Of a DNA stretch of 64,000 nucleotides, positions 34,774-43,468 are shown piece by piece. Position 1 is the first letter of the stretch; every line of letters begins with the position of its first letter. A program made the position numbers and the translations under genes. A model generated the notes under the pieces. It saw only the letters and a list, made by a program, of their open reading frames with translations, was not told the origin of the DNA and searched no databases. The stretch comes from Fimbriimonas sp. (lineage in GTDB: Bacteria > Armatimonadota > Fimbriimonadia > Fimbriimonadales > Fimbriimonadaceae), in assembly GCA_031292555.1 (NCBI GenBank), contig JARLGV010000130.1, positions 1 to 64,000 on the forward strand. Direction: 5' to 3'.

Positions 34774-36260
34774 TTGAAGAAGCTACTGCTCTGGGGGATC
34801 CCGACGGTCGCAGTTATTGGCCTCGTCATTTGGCGATTTGCACTCCTTCACGTATCGCAAGCTCAAGTTGCCGGTCAACGAGGAGCAAGTAACGCTCCGG
34901 AAGTACAAGTCGTTGCCGCATCCAGTCGGCTGATCGTCCAGAAGCTCCAGGGCGTCGGAGACATCGAGTCGCCCCAGAAAGTCGAGGTCTCACCAAAATC
35001 CGCCGGCCGGATCGACTATTTGAATGCTCGTGAGGGCGATGTCGTCGTTCCGGGCCAACTACTCTTGAAAATCGACCCGAGTGACTTGAAGGGAGCGATG
35101 CTCCAGCAACAGGCGAACTTGGCCGAAGCACGGGCGCGATTGGCCCAGGCCAAACTCACCCAGAATTCCAACAGGCGTCCTCTGCTTTCTCTCCCCAAAT
35201 TGGAGCAAGTACCGGATACAACAACCAACAGTCCATTCGCGATAGCGGTCCCCTTATCGCACCCTATGCGGCTGGGTTAACGGTGCAGCAGTTGCTTTAC
35301 GATTTCGGACGAACGCGGGACGGCGTTCGTCAGCAAGACGCTTTGGAGCGCTCGTCACGATGGACGCTCAGTCGTACGCAGCAGTTAGTTGCCTTGCAGG
35401 TCAAGTCAGCCTTCTACGATCTGTCGCAGGACTTGGCAAACGTCGCGATCAGTTAGGACGATGTAGCAACGCGTCAACGGGAGTTGGAAGAGGCTACGGC
35501 CAGAATGAACAACGGGCTTGGCGCTCCAGCCGACGTCCTTCAGGCGAAGACGAACCTGGCAGGCGGCGCCGTTTCATTGTCAACGGCCCGAGATACTGCG
35601 TTGAATTCCCGAATCGCTCTCGCTCAGCTAATGGGAATCAACCCTAGGACCCCTATCGTACCGGCTCAATCCAACGAGATTCCGTTGAGCGAGGAGGCCG
35701 ATATCGAACGGCTGGTCGCATCGGCGATGTCCGACCGTCCGGACATAAAGTCAGCCAAGGAGCAAGTCTCTGCGGCAGTCTTCGCCGTATCTTTGGCCAA
35801 GAAAGGGACCCTGCCTCGTGTCGATGCAGTTGCCGGCATCACCGGTAAGGGCTCAAACGATCCTTTCACAACCCAGGCCGCCACATATGGGATCACCGTC
35901 AGCTGGCAGTTCGGAGATGGAGGACTTACGGCCGGCCAGGTGAAACAGGCTCGAGGAGCCGAAGACATTGCTCGCCAAAGCTTGATCGACGTCACGAATC
36001 AGGCGATCACCGACGTTAGCCAGGCCTACGTCGATTTGCAGTCTGCGCTCCAACGACTGGATCTCGCCCGAGTCGGCGTCGACAACGCTCGCGAGCTTGT
36101 TCGGATCGACGATGGCCGATACACCGGCGGAAACGGTCAGTTCCTAGACGTCACGACGGCACAAGCATCCCTGTTTACGGCTCAGCACAGTCTGACTCAA
36201 GCCCAAGGCGACGTCGATCGGGCGAGAGTTCGACTTCGTGCAGCGGTGGGCTTGCAATAG
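34774..36260 (+). pseudogene. Fused remnant of an RND efflux adaptor and a TolC-type outer-membrane factor
   Basis: The first part (34774 to about 35165) encodes an HlyD/MFP adaptor N-terminus: membrane anchor LLLWGIPTVAVIGLVIW, the lipoyl strands VEVSPKSAGRIDYLNAREGD and the start of the helical hairpin. The adaptor frame then runs to a chance stop at 35278. From about 35165 another frame carries a TolC sequence (FSPQIGASTGYNN, then APYAAGLTVQQLLYDFGRTR), which is broken by an in-frame TAG at 35454-35456 and resumes (QRELEEATARMNNGLGAPADV) to 36260. The adaptor's C-terminus and TolC's signal and first domain are missing, so a deletion joined the two genes. No inner-membrane pump gene is present here. 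Confidence 0.82.
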
Positions 36261-36314
36261 GGGCGAGTCATGGCCCAAGTCCCCAAAACCCAGACGTCCG
36301 TGGCGCGATCGCTA

Positions 36315-37005
36315 TTACAAGCGAACAAAGGTCTGCCGGAGCCCATTCCACCGAATCACGCCTTCGGCCTTCGCCGGCAACGCAGCCCTCGATAGAGGTT
36401 GAACGGGTGTTTCCACGCAGGCAATTACTTCGTTCGCCTGGCGGCGGAGGTTAGCCTCTACCAACTCGATGCTGGCATGGTCGCTAGGGGAGTAGGGCCA
36501 TCGGTCGTAGAGCTTCAACCGGTCCATAATCCCCCTGGGGTCGCAGGTGGGTACAAGCAACTTCGTTCGAAAGTTAGCCACCTTCCTGAGTCCCTCCAGC
36601 TGCGATGAGATCGGCTCTTCTTGCCCCCCCCAGCAGGACACCCTGCACGAGATCGAAAGGAAAACCTTGGAAGATCATCACGGGATAGAACGGCAACCGG
36701 CTTTGATTCGAAGGACGGCTTGGGATGATCGCACCGATCATCGGCGTCGGAAGGTAGCCTCCTGGCTTCTTCGGAAGGTAAAGGCAGCGAAGCAACTCGC
36801 TCAGGAGCAGATTTGTCCCTTCTTTGCCGTAACGAAGCACGCATTCGCCTGCGTCCCTTTCACCCAGAGCGATCAAGTAGTTTGCCGCTCTGATCAAGAT
36901 CAGAGGGATCGGCTCGTGCTGCGTGATTCGAGTGACAAAGCCCTGATACTCGGATTGCCATGACTGACAAATCATATGAGTGGCTATGATTATGGGAAGG
37001 AGCAT
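36315..37005 (-). pseudogene. Hypothetical protein gene frameshifted at a G8 tract
   Basis: From ATG 37005 the frame reads a hydrophobic start (MLLPIIIATHMI), then ANYLIALGERDAGECVLRYG and FDLVQGVLLGG, and then meets eight G residues (minus strand; plus strand C8 near 36625-36632). Beyond the tract the zero frame gives a short nonsense tail to 36574, whereas removing one G continues into a longer protein-like frame (QEEPISSQLEGLRKVANF onward) to 36315. It is either a disrupted gene, a slippage-switched gene or a sequencing error. Family not recognised. Upstream 36261-36314 holds nothing. Confidence 0.65.
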
Positions 37006-37084
37006 CGCGATTCCATGAAGCCCGGTTCCACTATGAGTGAGCGTATTGCCGCATTAGGTTCAAACGTATAGCAAGCCACCTATG

Positions 37085-38026
37085 CTATGCCGATTTCAAG
37101 ATTCTGAGCTTCACACGATCGAATAGAACTGCGAGCAGAAGAATGGTGCCCGTTACCACTAATTGGTAGAACGCGTCGATGCTCTTAAGGCGCATCACGT
37201 TCTCCACTATTCCCATGATCAGCACCCCGACCACCGTCCCGCTGATTGTCCCGATGCCGCCGCTGAGCGATACACCGCCTAGAACGCAAGCGGAAATACA
37301 CTGCAATTCCAAGCCTACGCCGGCGTTGTTGCTAGCTACTACCAATCGCGAAGCCGCCACAACACCGGCAAATGCGGCGACCATCCCCGACAGAGCAAAG
37401 ATCGCGATCTTGCTCCGGTCGACCTGAACGCCGGCCAGAAGGGCCGCCTCTTTGTTGCCGCCGATGGCAAGGATGTTTCGGCCGAACACCGTCCGATTCA
37501 AGAGGATTCCGAAGATCACGAAGAACAGAATCATGATCCAGATCGGCAGCGGAATCGACAGATACGCCTGATTTCCAAGGAAGTCGAACCCGGGTTTCTC
37601 GGCGGTCTGAGGGGTCCCGTGACCAAGAATGTTGGCCAGGCCCCGCACAATCTGCATCGTTGCCAGCGTGGTGATGAGAGCGTTGATCTTGAATTTGGCG
37701 ACCACGATGCCGTTAAGCAACCCGAACACGGCCCCCGCCGCGATCGCAGCCAGGACTCCGAAGAACAGGCTGCTTGTGGCGTTGCCGACCAGTACGCCCA
37801 CCATCCCACCGAGGGCGAAGTTCGATCCGACGGATAGGTCGAAGTCTCCCGCCGCAAGGCAGAACAGCATCGTGCATGATACGACGCCGATTGATGAGAC
37901 CTGGAGACCAAGACTGATCATGTTCTCCTTGCTCATGAACTGAGGCGCCGTCATGTAGGACACGACCACGACTACGAAGAACACGAGGAACATGCCCGAC
38001 TGGGCGAGAAATTGCTTGAAGTTCAT
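37085..38026 (-). CDS. araH: L-arabinose ABC transporter permease AraH
   Basis: 313 residues, about ten transmembrane helices, of the RbsC/AraH inner-membrane permease family. The EAA-like cytoplasmic loop with NGIVVAKFKINALITTLATM is the family signature, and GGNKEAALLAGV and LGGVSLSGGIGTISGT are also conserved. ATG 38026 overlaps the stop of the ATPase gene (ATGA), so the two are coupled. The role, moving L-arabinose through the membrane, is taken from the AraF-like binding protein of the same operon. It is the last gene of the operon. Confidence 0.9.
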   Translation of the reverse strand: MNFKQFLAQSGMFLVFFVVVVVSYMTAPQFMSKENMISLGLQVSSIGVVSCTMLFCLAAGDFDLSVGSNFALGGMVGVLVGNATSSLFFGVLAAIAAGAVFGLLNGIVVAKFKINALITTLATMQIVRGLANILGHGTPQTAEKPGFDFLGNQAYLSIPLPIWIMILFFVIFGILLNRTVFGRNILAIGGNKEAALLAGVQVDRSKIAIFALSGMVAAFAGVVAASRLVVASNNAGVGLELQCISACVLGGVSLSGGIGTISGTVVGVLIMGIVENVMRLKSIDAFYQLVVTGTILLLAVLFDRVKLRILKSA

Positions 38027-39504
38027 GCGGCCTCTCCCTTCGGCAGTGCCAACGATAGGAGCTTGGGCTCGGTCGCTTCGCGGGTCGGCATGGCGCCGGC
38101 TATCCGCCCTTCGCACATCACGTAAACCCGGTCGCTCAGCGCCAGGATCTCAGGTAATTCACTGCTTACGAACAAAACTCCTATTCCCTTCCCCGCCAGA
38201 TCTCGAACCAGCGCATAGATTTCCGCCTTCGAACCCACGTCGATGCCCCTTGTCGGCTCGTCAAGCAGAATCACTTTCACACGTTCGCTCAGCCATCGAG
38301 CCAAGATCACTTTCTGCTGATTCCCTCCGCTCAGGTTGGAGATCGGTGTGTTCAGGGAAGCCGTCTTGATTCTGAGCCGGTCGATGAAAGTTGTGGCGTT
38401 CTCTTTCTCGGCCCCACGGGATATCCAGAATCCCAGTTTGGCAAGCGATCGACGGATGCTTATGTTCAGGTTCTCCGCAACGCCGAGCATCGGCACAATC
38501 CCTTCCTGTTTGCGATCTTCGGGGCAGAGCACGAGGCCGTTACGGATCGACGTGCCGGCGCCCTTGCGAGGCACCCGCGAGTTGGCGACCAGCACCTCGC
38601 CCTGCTTGCCCATGTAAATCGCCTTGAGCAATTCGGTCCGTCCCGCACCGATCAAGCCGAAAACCCCGACGATCTCGCCCTGCCTTACGGTGAGGCTTAC
38701 CGGTTCGGCCAACCCGGGGCCAACGACATCACGCAGTTCAAGAATCTCGTCGCCTGCCTGGCGGGTGGTGTCCACCATCGCGGCGGCAAGCTCCCGACCC
38801 ACCATTCGATTAACGATCATCGCGGCATTCACACCGTTCATCGAGGCAAAAGTCTCGATGTGCTTGCCGTCGCGCAAGACGGTACAGGCATCGCAGATCT
38901 TGGTGATTTCGTCCATCCGGTGGGACACATATAGAATTGCCAAACCCTGCGACCGCAGTTCTTCAATCAGTCCAAAGAGGGTGTTGACTTCTCGGGCGCT
39001 CAAGCTGCTCGTGGGCTCGTCGAACGCGATGACTTTCGCATTGCGCGTTAGCGCCTTGGCAATCTCGACCATTTGCTTCTGGCCGATGCTCAAGGTTCCG
39101 ACTCGCGTCGTCGGCGGTACATCCAGCCCCACTCGCCGAAGTGACTCTGTCGTCTTGCGCTGTAATTCCTTGAAATCGACGAACGGCCCTCTCGTCGAGT
39201 AGTGACCCAGCCACACGTTCTCGGCCACCGACATCTCGGGAACAAGATTCAGTTCCTGATAGATCACGGCGACGCCGCCGTTCAGGGCATCCAAAGCAGA
39301 CCGAAAGGTGCACGACTTGCCTGCGATATCGAGAGAGCCCGAGTCCGGTTGGTGAACACCGCTGAGAACCTTCAGGAGCGTGCTCTTGCCCGCTCCATTC
39401 TCTCCGCACAACCCGTGCACCGACCCCCCAGTCACCGCGAACGAGACGTCCTTGAGGGCTTGGACGCCGCTAAAGCCCTTCGATATCGATTGGAACGTCA
39501 GCAA
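38023..39504 (-). CDS. araG: L-arabinose ABC transporter ATP-binding protein AraG
   Basis: 493 residues with two ATPase halves, as in AraG/RbsA/MglA. First half: Walker A GENGAGKST, signature LSIGQKQMVEIAKAL, Walker B with FDEPTSSL. Second half: degenerate Walker A GLIGAGRTE, signature LSGGNQQKVILARWL, and LLDEPTRGIDVG. It powers sugar import through AraH. The start is TTG 39504, one base after the araF stop codon (TAAGTTG). Length is normal. Arabinose is inferred from the neighbouring binding protein. Confidence 0.92.
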   Translation of the reverse strand: MLTFQSISKGFSGVQALKDVSFAVTGGSVHGLCGENGAGKSTLLKVLSGVHQPDSGSLDIAGKSCTFRSALDALNGGVAVIYQELNLVPEMSVAENVWLGHYSTRGPFVDFKELQRKTTESLRRVGLDVPPTTRVGTLSIGQKQMVEIAKALTRNAKVIAFDEPTSSLSAREVNTLFGLIEELRSQGLAILYVSHRMDEITKICDACTVLRDGKHIETFASMNGVNAAMIVNRMVGRELAAAMVDTTRQAGDEILELRDVVGPGLAEPVSLTVRQGEIVGVFGLIGAGRTELLKAIYMGKQGEVLVANSRVPRKGAGTSIRNGLVLCPEDRKQEGIVPMLGVAENLNISIRRSLAKLGFWISRGAEKENATTFIDRLRIKTASLNTPISNLSGGNQQKVILARWLSERVKVILLDEPTRGIDVGSKAEIYALVRDLAGKGIGVLFVSSELPEILALSDRVYVMCEGRIAGAMPTREATEPKLLSLALPKGEAA

Positions 39505-39505
39505 C

Positions 39506-40546
39506 TTACTTGAGTGGCACGCCTGCTTTCTGGAACGCGTCCTTATAGTTGTCCTTCGTGATCAACAGGCCAGAAGTGTAAGTCTCCATCGGAGGTTTCG
39601 TGCCGTCCTTGATCCACTTGTACATCATCTCGACCGTTCCGGCGCCGTGCATCTTCGATTGCAGTAGGATCGAAGCGTACATGCCGGTCGGCTGACCCTT
39701 CTCCCACTCCTGGGCGGCCAGCTGGCCGTTGATGCCGACTCCGATGATGTCGGTGGGAGGAATGCCTCGATTCGTGATCGAGCGGATACCGCCAAGAACG
39801 CCGTCGTCGTTCGAACTGAACACGACCCACTTCTTCAGGTTCGTGTGGGCTGTCAGGACCGCATTGGCGGCGTCGCTGGCAGATGCTACGTCGACCGATC
39901 CGGTCCACGGCACCTCGAAGACGTTCTCCTTCTTGAAGCCGTTCGCGGTGATAATGTCCTTCGCGCCGTCGACACGCTGCCGAGCGGTTTCCAGGTTCGG
40001 AGCCGTAATCGCCAAAGCACCGACTTCTTCCGGTTTCCAGCCTCGCTTCTTCATCTCGTCGGCAATCGCCTGGCCCACCTGATTACCGATCTTCACAGCC
40101 GAAATACCGAGGTGAGGAATCTCGGTCAGCGGCTTGTTGTCCGATCCGACCAGTCGGTCATCCACACTCATCAGTTTGAGGTGATGGCGGTCGGCCGCCG
40201 CCTGGATCGACTTACCCAACTGAGTTTCGGGTGAGCAGATGATAATGCCCTGAACTCCATTCGTCGCCATGGTATCGATCGTCTCTAAAACAGCCGTGCC
40301 GTTGAGTGTCTCCTGGACCTCGATGTCGGCGCCGAGCTTCTTTGCCTCTTCTTTGGCGAAGCTCGTCTCCGTCTGGAACCAGCTGTCACCCATCGACTTG
40401 ACGAGAAACCCGATCTTGACGGAGCCCGTCGTCGCCCCAGAACCCCCTCCGCTTGTAGCGTTGTCTGTCGATTTCTGGTCCGATCCACAACCCGCAGCGA
40501 TCAATCCTAAGATCGCAAGCGTCCCGAAAACGATGTTCTTGTTCAT
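39506..40546 (-). CDS. araF: L-arabinose-binding lipoprotein AraF
   Basis: 346 residues; a lipobox-type signal (GLIAAGC) anchors it to the membrane. It aligns with E. coli AraF along its length as far as I can recall: IGFLVKSMGDSWFQTE (family: LGFLVKQPEEPWFQTE), IICSPETQLGKSI, VDDRLVGSDNKPL, AITAPNLETARQR, VLGGIRSITNRG and IIGVGINGQ. A Gly/Ser spacer follows the Cys. It captures L-arabinose outside the cytoplasm for AraG/AraH. ATG 40546 follows GGAAGAG. The order araF-araG-araH matches E. coli. No AraC or LacI regulator is adjacent. Confidence 0.92.
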   Translation of the reverse strand: MNKNIVFGTLAILGLIAAGCGSDQKSTDNATSGGGSGATTGSVKIGFLVKSMGDSWFQTETSFAKEEAKKLGADIEVQETLNGTAVLETIDTMATNGVQGIIICSPETQLGKSIQAAADRHHLKLMSVDDRLVGSDNKPLTEIPHLGISAVKIGNQVGQAIADEMKKRGWKPEEVGALAITAPNLETARQRVDGAKDIITANGFKKENVFEVPWTGSVDVASASDAANAVLTAHTNLKKWVVFSSNDDGVLGGIRSITNRGIPPTDIIGVGINGQLAAQEWEKGQPTGMYASILLQSKMHGAGTVEMMYKWIKDGTKPPMETYTSGLLITKDNYKDAFQKAGVPLK

Positions 40547-40717
40547 CTTTCTCTTCCGCACCCCCCAAGAGCTTAACCCAAACCTCGTCCCGTTGGCACG
40601 TACGAGGCGATCAGGCGCGCCGACGCTGTCCATTTCGTCACCGATTTAGCTGGAAACGGCTAAACCATCCCTAAACGCCCTCGCCACGAAGGCGCCTTCC
40701 CATTCGTAGATATCAGC

Positions 40718-41422
40718 ATGAGTTATCCGATGTACGGATCGGTCCCGGCATTTGCTGCGCCAGTCGACGCACGCATGGCCTTCGTGCGAAAGACCTATGC
40801 TCATCTTGCCGGCGCGGTCGGCTTGTTCATTTTGCTGTCCTCAGTGTTCTATGCGGCCGGTTTGGGGGTTGCAATTGTCGGCATGCTTGGAACCAGCCGG
40901 TTCATGTGGCTCATGATCCTCGGCGGCTTCATGATCGCCGGATATCTTGCTCAGTCGCTCGCCCGTTCGAGGCAGTCGTTGGCCCTCCAATACGCCGGTC
41001 TGGGGCTCTATGCGTTGATTGAAGCGTTCATCTTCGCTCCGATGATCGCTATTGCGGCGGTCTATGCTCCGGGTGTATTGCCTGAGGCCACGGTCATCAC
41101 ATTGGCCGGGTTCACCGGCCTAACCGCCTATACGCTGTTTTCCAAGAAGGACTTTTCCTTTCTTGGTCCGGGCCTGGCCATTGCCGGTTTCGTCGCTTTG
41201 GGCACGATTATCGTCGGCGTGATCTTCGGATTCAATCTTGGCATTTGGTTCAGCGCGCTGATGGTCCTCTTCGCATCGGGAGCGGTCGTCTACAGCACGT
41301 CGAATATCCTCCGCGTCTATCCTACAGATCAGTACGTCGCAGCCGCCCTCGATCTGTTCGCCGCCGTCGCTCTGCTCTTTTGGTACGTGCTTCGCATTCT
41401 CCTTGAATTACAGCGCCGGTAG
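40718..41422 (+). CDS. Bax inhibitor-1/YccA family membrane protein
   Basis: 234 residues, seven transmembrane helices. FVRKTYAHLAGAVGLFIL, then YAGLGLYALIEAFIFAPM and the acidic-lined last helices (DLFAAVALLFWYVLRILLELQ) match the TMBIM/BI-1 family, which forms pH-gated calcium leak channels. A TAGATA box at 40707-40712 is near the start, though it is not a full TANNNT match. Divergent from araF; the gap 40547-40717 holds both promoters. Confidence 0.9.
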   Translation: MSYPMYGSVPAFAAPVDARMAFVRKTYAHLAGAVGLFILLSSVFYAAGLGVAIVGMLGTSRFMWLMILGGFMIAGYLAQSLARSRQSLALQYAGLGLYALIEAFIFAPMIAIAAVYAPGVLPEATVITLAGFTGLTAYTLFSKKDFSFLGPGLAIAGFVALGTIIVGVIFGFNLGIWFSALMVLFASGAVVYSTSNILRVYPTDQYVAAALDLFAAVALLFWYVLRILLELQRR

Positions 41423-41517
41423 CACGACCCTGGGATCCGCTCTAGATTTTCTGGAACTAACGGTCCGAGTGCCGCATTAGAATCTGCGTCCGGGCAATTG
41501 GCTCGGGCGCAAGCGCC

Positions 41518-42102
41518 ATGAGTCCCACCACGATGACCAATCCCCCGCGTCCGAGCGAAAAGCGATCCGCGTTCGCCTTGATCGCGAGACAGCATGAGGC
41601 GAACTTGCTTCGTGCCGCAAAGCGAATGTGCGGCTTGGACCACGATCTGGCCCAAGACCTCGTTCAGGAGACGCTCGTATCCGCCTATCGAGCTTATCTG
41701 GACGGTCGGTTCGACGGGCGGCACCCTGGCGCATGGCTCACCCGGATACTGACAAACGCCTTCCTATTCGCCAAACGGCAAAATCGAACCCTGCCGGGAC
41801 TTGAATCGGAATTGCTGCCCAACGACGACACGTTCGGCGTTTCGTGGAACAGCAAGATCCCGTCGCCGGAAGAACGACTCATGCAAGGGACCCTCTCCGA
41901 ATCATTGGAACGAGCACTGATGAGTTTGCCGGAATCCCAGCGCCTGTGTGTCATCCTCGCCGACATCGAAGAACTCCCCTATGCCGAGATCGCCGAAGTG
42001 ATGGAAGTACCAATCGGAACTGTCCGATCCCGACTGGCTCGTGCTCGTATGCAAATGCTCACCGTGCTCCGCGACCTACAGAAACTCGACTCCCTGTCAT
42101 GA
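41518..42102 (+). CDS. ECF-type RNA polymerase sigma factor
   Basis: 194 residues. Region 2 (about 20-95) has the DHDLAQDLVQETLVSAYRAY pattern, and region 4 (about 125-185) the helix-turn-helix LPESQRLCVILADIEELPYAEIAEVMEVPIGTVRSRLARAR. ECF sigma factors redirect polymerase to stress or envelope promoters. A TAGAAT box lies at 41478-41483 and gives a leader of about 28 bases. The stop overlaps the next ATG (ATGA), so the downstream gene is likely its anti-sigma factor. Confidence 0.93.
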   Translation: MSPTTMTNPPRPSEKRSAFALIARQHEANLLRAAKRMCGLDHDLAQDLVQETLVSAYRAYLDGRFDGRHPGAWLTRILTNAFLFAKRQNRTLPGLESELLPNDDTFGVSWNSKIPSPEERLMQGTLSESLERALMSLPESQRLCVILADIEELPYAEIAEVMEVPIGTVRSRLARARMQMLTVLRDLQKLDSLS

Positions 42103-42401
42103 AACTTCACAAAGAAACCGCCGAATCTCTTGAGCCCTGCAAGCATATGGAAGGGATGCTCAATCGTACCGCCGAAGGATCGGCGCCCCCCCTGATGAAA
42201 TGGTATGCCCTATGGCACGCGAAGGGCTGTAGCCGATGTGGAACGTTCTTGGCCCGTATGACCGCGCTTATCGCCCAACTCAAGGGACTGCATGGGGTGG
42301 GCGCCGACTCAATCGGAGGCGAACGCCTAGGCGACGATCGGTGGACTTCCCTCGAATCCAAGTGGTCGGAGGTCGAGGAATCCACGCAGACTCGAAAGTA
42401 G
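42099..42401 (+). CDS. Zinc-finger anti-sigma factor candidate
   Basis: 100 residues, translationally coupled to the sigma factor gene. The pattern CKHMEGM, then a spacer, HAKGCSRCGTFL, is close to the H-X3-C-X2-C anti-sigma zinc domain (here Cys, His, Cys, Cys). It lacks a transmembrane helix, so it would be a cytoplasmic redox or metal-sensing anti-sigma factor. The C-terminal part is acidic. Identification rests on gene order plus the short motif. Confidence 0.65.
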   Translation: MKLHKETAESLEPCKHMEGMLNRTAEGSAPPLMKWYALWHAKGCSRCGTFLARMTALIAQLKGLHGVGADSIGGERLGDDRWTSLESKWSEVEESTQTRK

Positions 42402-42406
42402 CCGGC

Positions 42407-43189
42407 CTACCGATCCAGCCTCTCCGCGACATGCAAGATCGCTTGATAGTGCTTGCGGATGGTCGGACAAGATCGCTTGCCGGCAATCGATCGAATGGAA
42501 GTGAAGAGGTCGGCTCGCCTTTGAGGCTTCATTGCCAAGTGATCCGAGTAGGTTCCGAGTAGGTCGATGTATTGCTCCACCGTGTAGTCGACGTGCCAAA
42601 GCGTGCGGCGCACTTGGACGTTGCGAAAGAAGCCAGATGCCTGGATCTCCGGCGAAACGTCCGGGGTTGCGTCGGGCCGGAGAGGTGGCCAAAGGAAACG
42701 GCGTTCGTCCGAATCGCAGGTTGCTTCGTAACAGGTTTGGATCTCACGGAAAAACGGATCGAAGCCATCCGGAAATGCGTGCCCGTTCGTGAGGATGCAG
42801 AGTTTTCCTGCCCTTTCCAGGCATTCGTACGCATGCCGGTAGCGAGAAGCAGGATCCAACCAGTGCCAGCACGTCGCCGCGAACACTGCGTCGAATGACG
42901 ACTCTTCCGGCACGTACGACTCGAACCTGCTTGAGACGATCTGCACGTTGGCGCAACCCGCAAGATTATATGCGGCCCTTTTGGCCAGATTCGTACCGGC
43001 CTCCACGCAGAGCACCGATCCGACTCGGGGTGCAAGATCGACGGTTGCCTGTCCCGTTCCACATCCGATTTCTAGAACCCTTGAAGAAGGGCCAAGGCCC
43101 GCCATCTCAGCGAGGTCGTCGAAGATAGTGCTTGGGTAGTGGGGACGCGAACGATCGTAAAGATCTGATATGGAATCGAAAACGCTCAT
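42407..43189 (-). CDS. SAM-dependent methyltransferase
   Basis: 260 residues. Motif I VLEIGCGTGQAT near 37, motif post-I VEAGTNLAKRA, motif II SFDAVFAATCWHWLDP near 110 and motif III LERAGKLCILTNG. This order is that of the class I family close to type 11/25 methyltransferases. GGAGTTAAGG before ATG 43189 is a ribosome binding site, with a TAGATT -10 box overlapping it. Convergent with the anti-sigma gene. Substrate unknown. Confidence 0.88.
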   Translation of the reverse strand: MSVFDSISDLYDRSRPHYPSTIFDDLAEMAGLGPSSRVLEIGCGTGQATVDLAPRVGSVLCVEAGTNLAKRAAYNLAGCANVQIVSSRFESYVPEESSFDAVFAATCWHWLDPASRYRHAYECLERAGKLCILTNGHAFPDGFDPFFREIQTCYEATCDSDERRFLWPPLRPDATPDVSPEIQASGFFRNVQVRRTLWHVDYTVEQYIDLLGTYSDHLAMKPQRRADLFTSIRSIAGKRSCPTIRKHYQAILHVAERLDR

Positions 43190-43468
43190 CCTTAACTCCA
43201 ATCTAGCGGAATGGGAAACAGCCCCTGACAGGTGTCCAGCCATTCAAGCAAGGCAGCGCCTCGCCGCTCCTATTACCGGTTAAATGGCCAAAATCGGCAC
43301 GAATCACCGTAAAGAGTATTGCTCTGTGTGCCGATAGTGATTGAGCAGATTCGACTCTCATTGTTTTGATTCGCTCGGTTGGTTCTGTCGGAATGGCTCG
43401 CAGCGCGTGATGACGATAACCTTGGAATCCCACTTTGATGTTCCGACGACGGCAATTCAACCGATGAA

